A stretch of 64,000 bases of DNA. It comes from Progne subis subis (lineage: Eukaryota > Chordata > Aves > Passeriformes > Hirundinidae). This document shows positions 63,801 to 64,000 of the stretch, in pieces. The number at the start of each line of letters is the position of its first letter. Position 1 is the stretch's first letter. The notes under the pieces were generated by a model. It did no database searches. It worked only from the letters and a program-made list of their open reading frames with translations, and was not told the origin of the DNA. Location: positions 13,928,707 to 13,992,706 of the forward strand of contig JAKJHU010000005.1 of NCBI GenBank assembly GCA_022316685.1, in the 5' to 3' direction. The translations under genes and the position numbers were made by a program.

Positions 63801-64000
63801 TTTTTTTTTTTTTTTTTGGTCCTGGAATTACTGAAAGCTAACAGTATGGCACAGAAGTAAGCTGAGAAGAAATTTTATTTAAAAAAAATAGTGACATATT
63901 TTTTTAATATTTTTCATATCTGTTGAAATACTGATCTAGGGCATATATACCGATTTAGCTTTACATAAAAATATGGTATGTGTCCATCAGAATTCTACTT
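60844..64000. other. Intron upstream of exon A (partial)
   Basis: The segment just upstream of exon A ends in TTGTCTTTTAG, a normal acceptor. The rest is AT-rich single-copy DNA with short A runs near 62503-62523 and 62752-62762 and a T26 run at 63792-63817. The preceding MTHFD1L exon was not found, so the intron continues past the window. Confidence 0.8.
63792..63817. repeat. T26 homopolymer
   Basis: Uninterrupted T run, which reads as A26 on the gene's strand. It could be the tail of a minus-strand retroposed sequence with its body above 63817, but no AATAAA lies at the usual 10-30 bp distance; the nearest is about 50 bp away on that strand. Confidence 0.9.

Noticed and set aside
1..64000. 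CRISPR array, prokaryotic operon, phage or defence system
   Set aside because: The window is plainly vertebrate intronic DNA with spliced exons, CR1 LINEs and LTRs; no direct-repeat/spacer structure or compact gene cluster exists.

Overview
The window looks like intron-dominated vertebrate nuclear DNA from a bird. The evidence for a bird is three 5'-truncated CR1 LINE copies and two pieces of a typical avian endogenous-retrovirus LTR, together with long AT-rich introns. The LTR type suggests a neoavian bird, possibly a songbird, but the species cannot be fixed from this sequence.

One gene is recognisable. Eight coding exons on the minus strand, between 60843 and 15622, encode 301 continuous residues of the formyltetrahydrofolate synthetase domain of MTHFD1L, the mitochondrial monofunctional C1-tetrahydrofolate synthase. 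All eight are open, join in frame, and have GT-AG borders. They correspond to roughly residues 650-950 of a protein of about 978 residues (human numbering, from memory). The 5' exons lie beyond position 64000. The last ~29 codons were not found and probably lie before position 1. MTHFD1L converts mitochondrial 10-formyl-THF to formate plus THF with ATP formation, supplying one-carbon units to the cytosol.

Layout in transcript order (high to low coordinate): partial upstream intron (60844-64000); exon A; 6.9 kb intron with a CR1 and an LTR piece; exon B; 19.9 kb intron with a CpG-rich island near 41.3-41.7 kb and a MIR-like SINE relic; exons C to F packed between 33.8 and 30.2 kb; 12.9 kb intron with an LTR piece and a CRE/TAAT motif pair; exon G; 1.4 kb intron; exon H; then at least 15.6 kb of downstream intron with two CR1 copies and a 61-base poly(A)/polypurine tract.

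The other open frames in the window are short, have no recognisable homology and mostly sit in repeats, CpG-rich DNA or opposite exons; I treat them as chance. I found no tRNA, rRNA, CRISPR array or unusual gene system. The items most worth a second look are the intragenic CpG island, the run of frame-preserving exons (including one of 42 bp), the duplicated CRE/TAAT motif, and the missing terminal exon.
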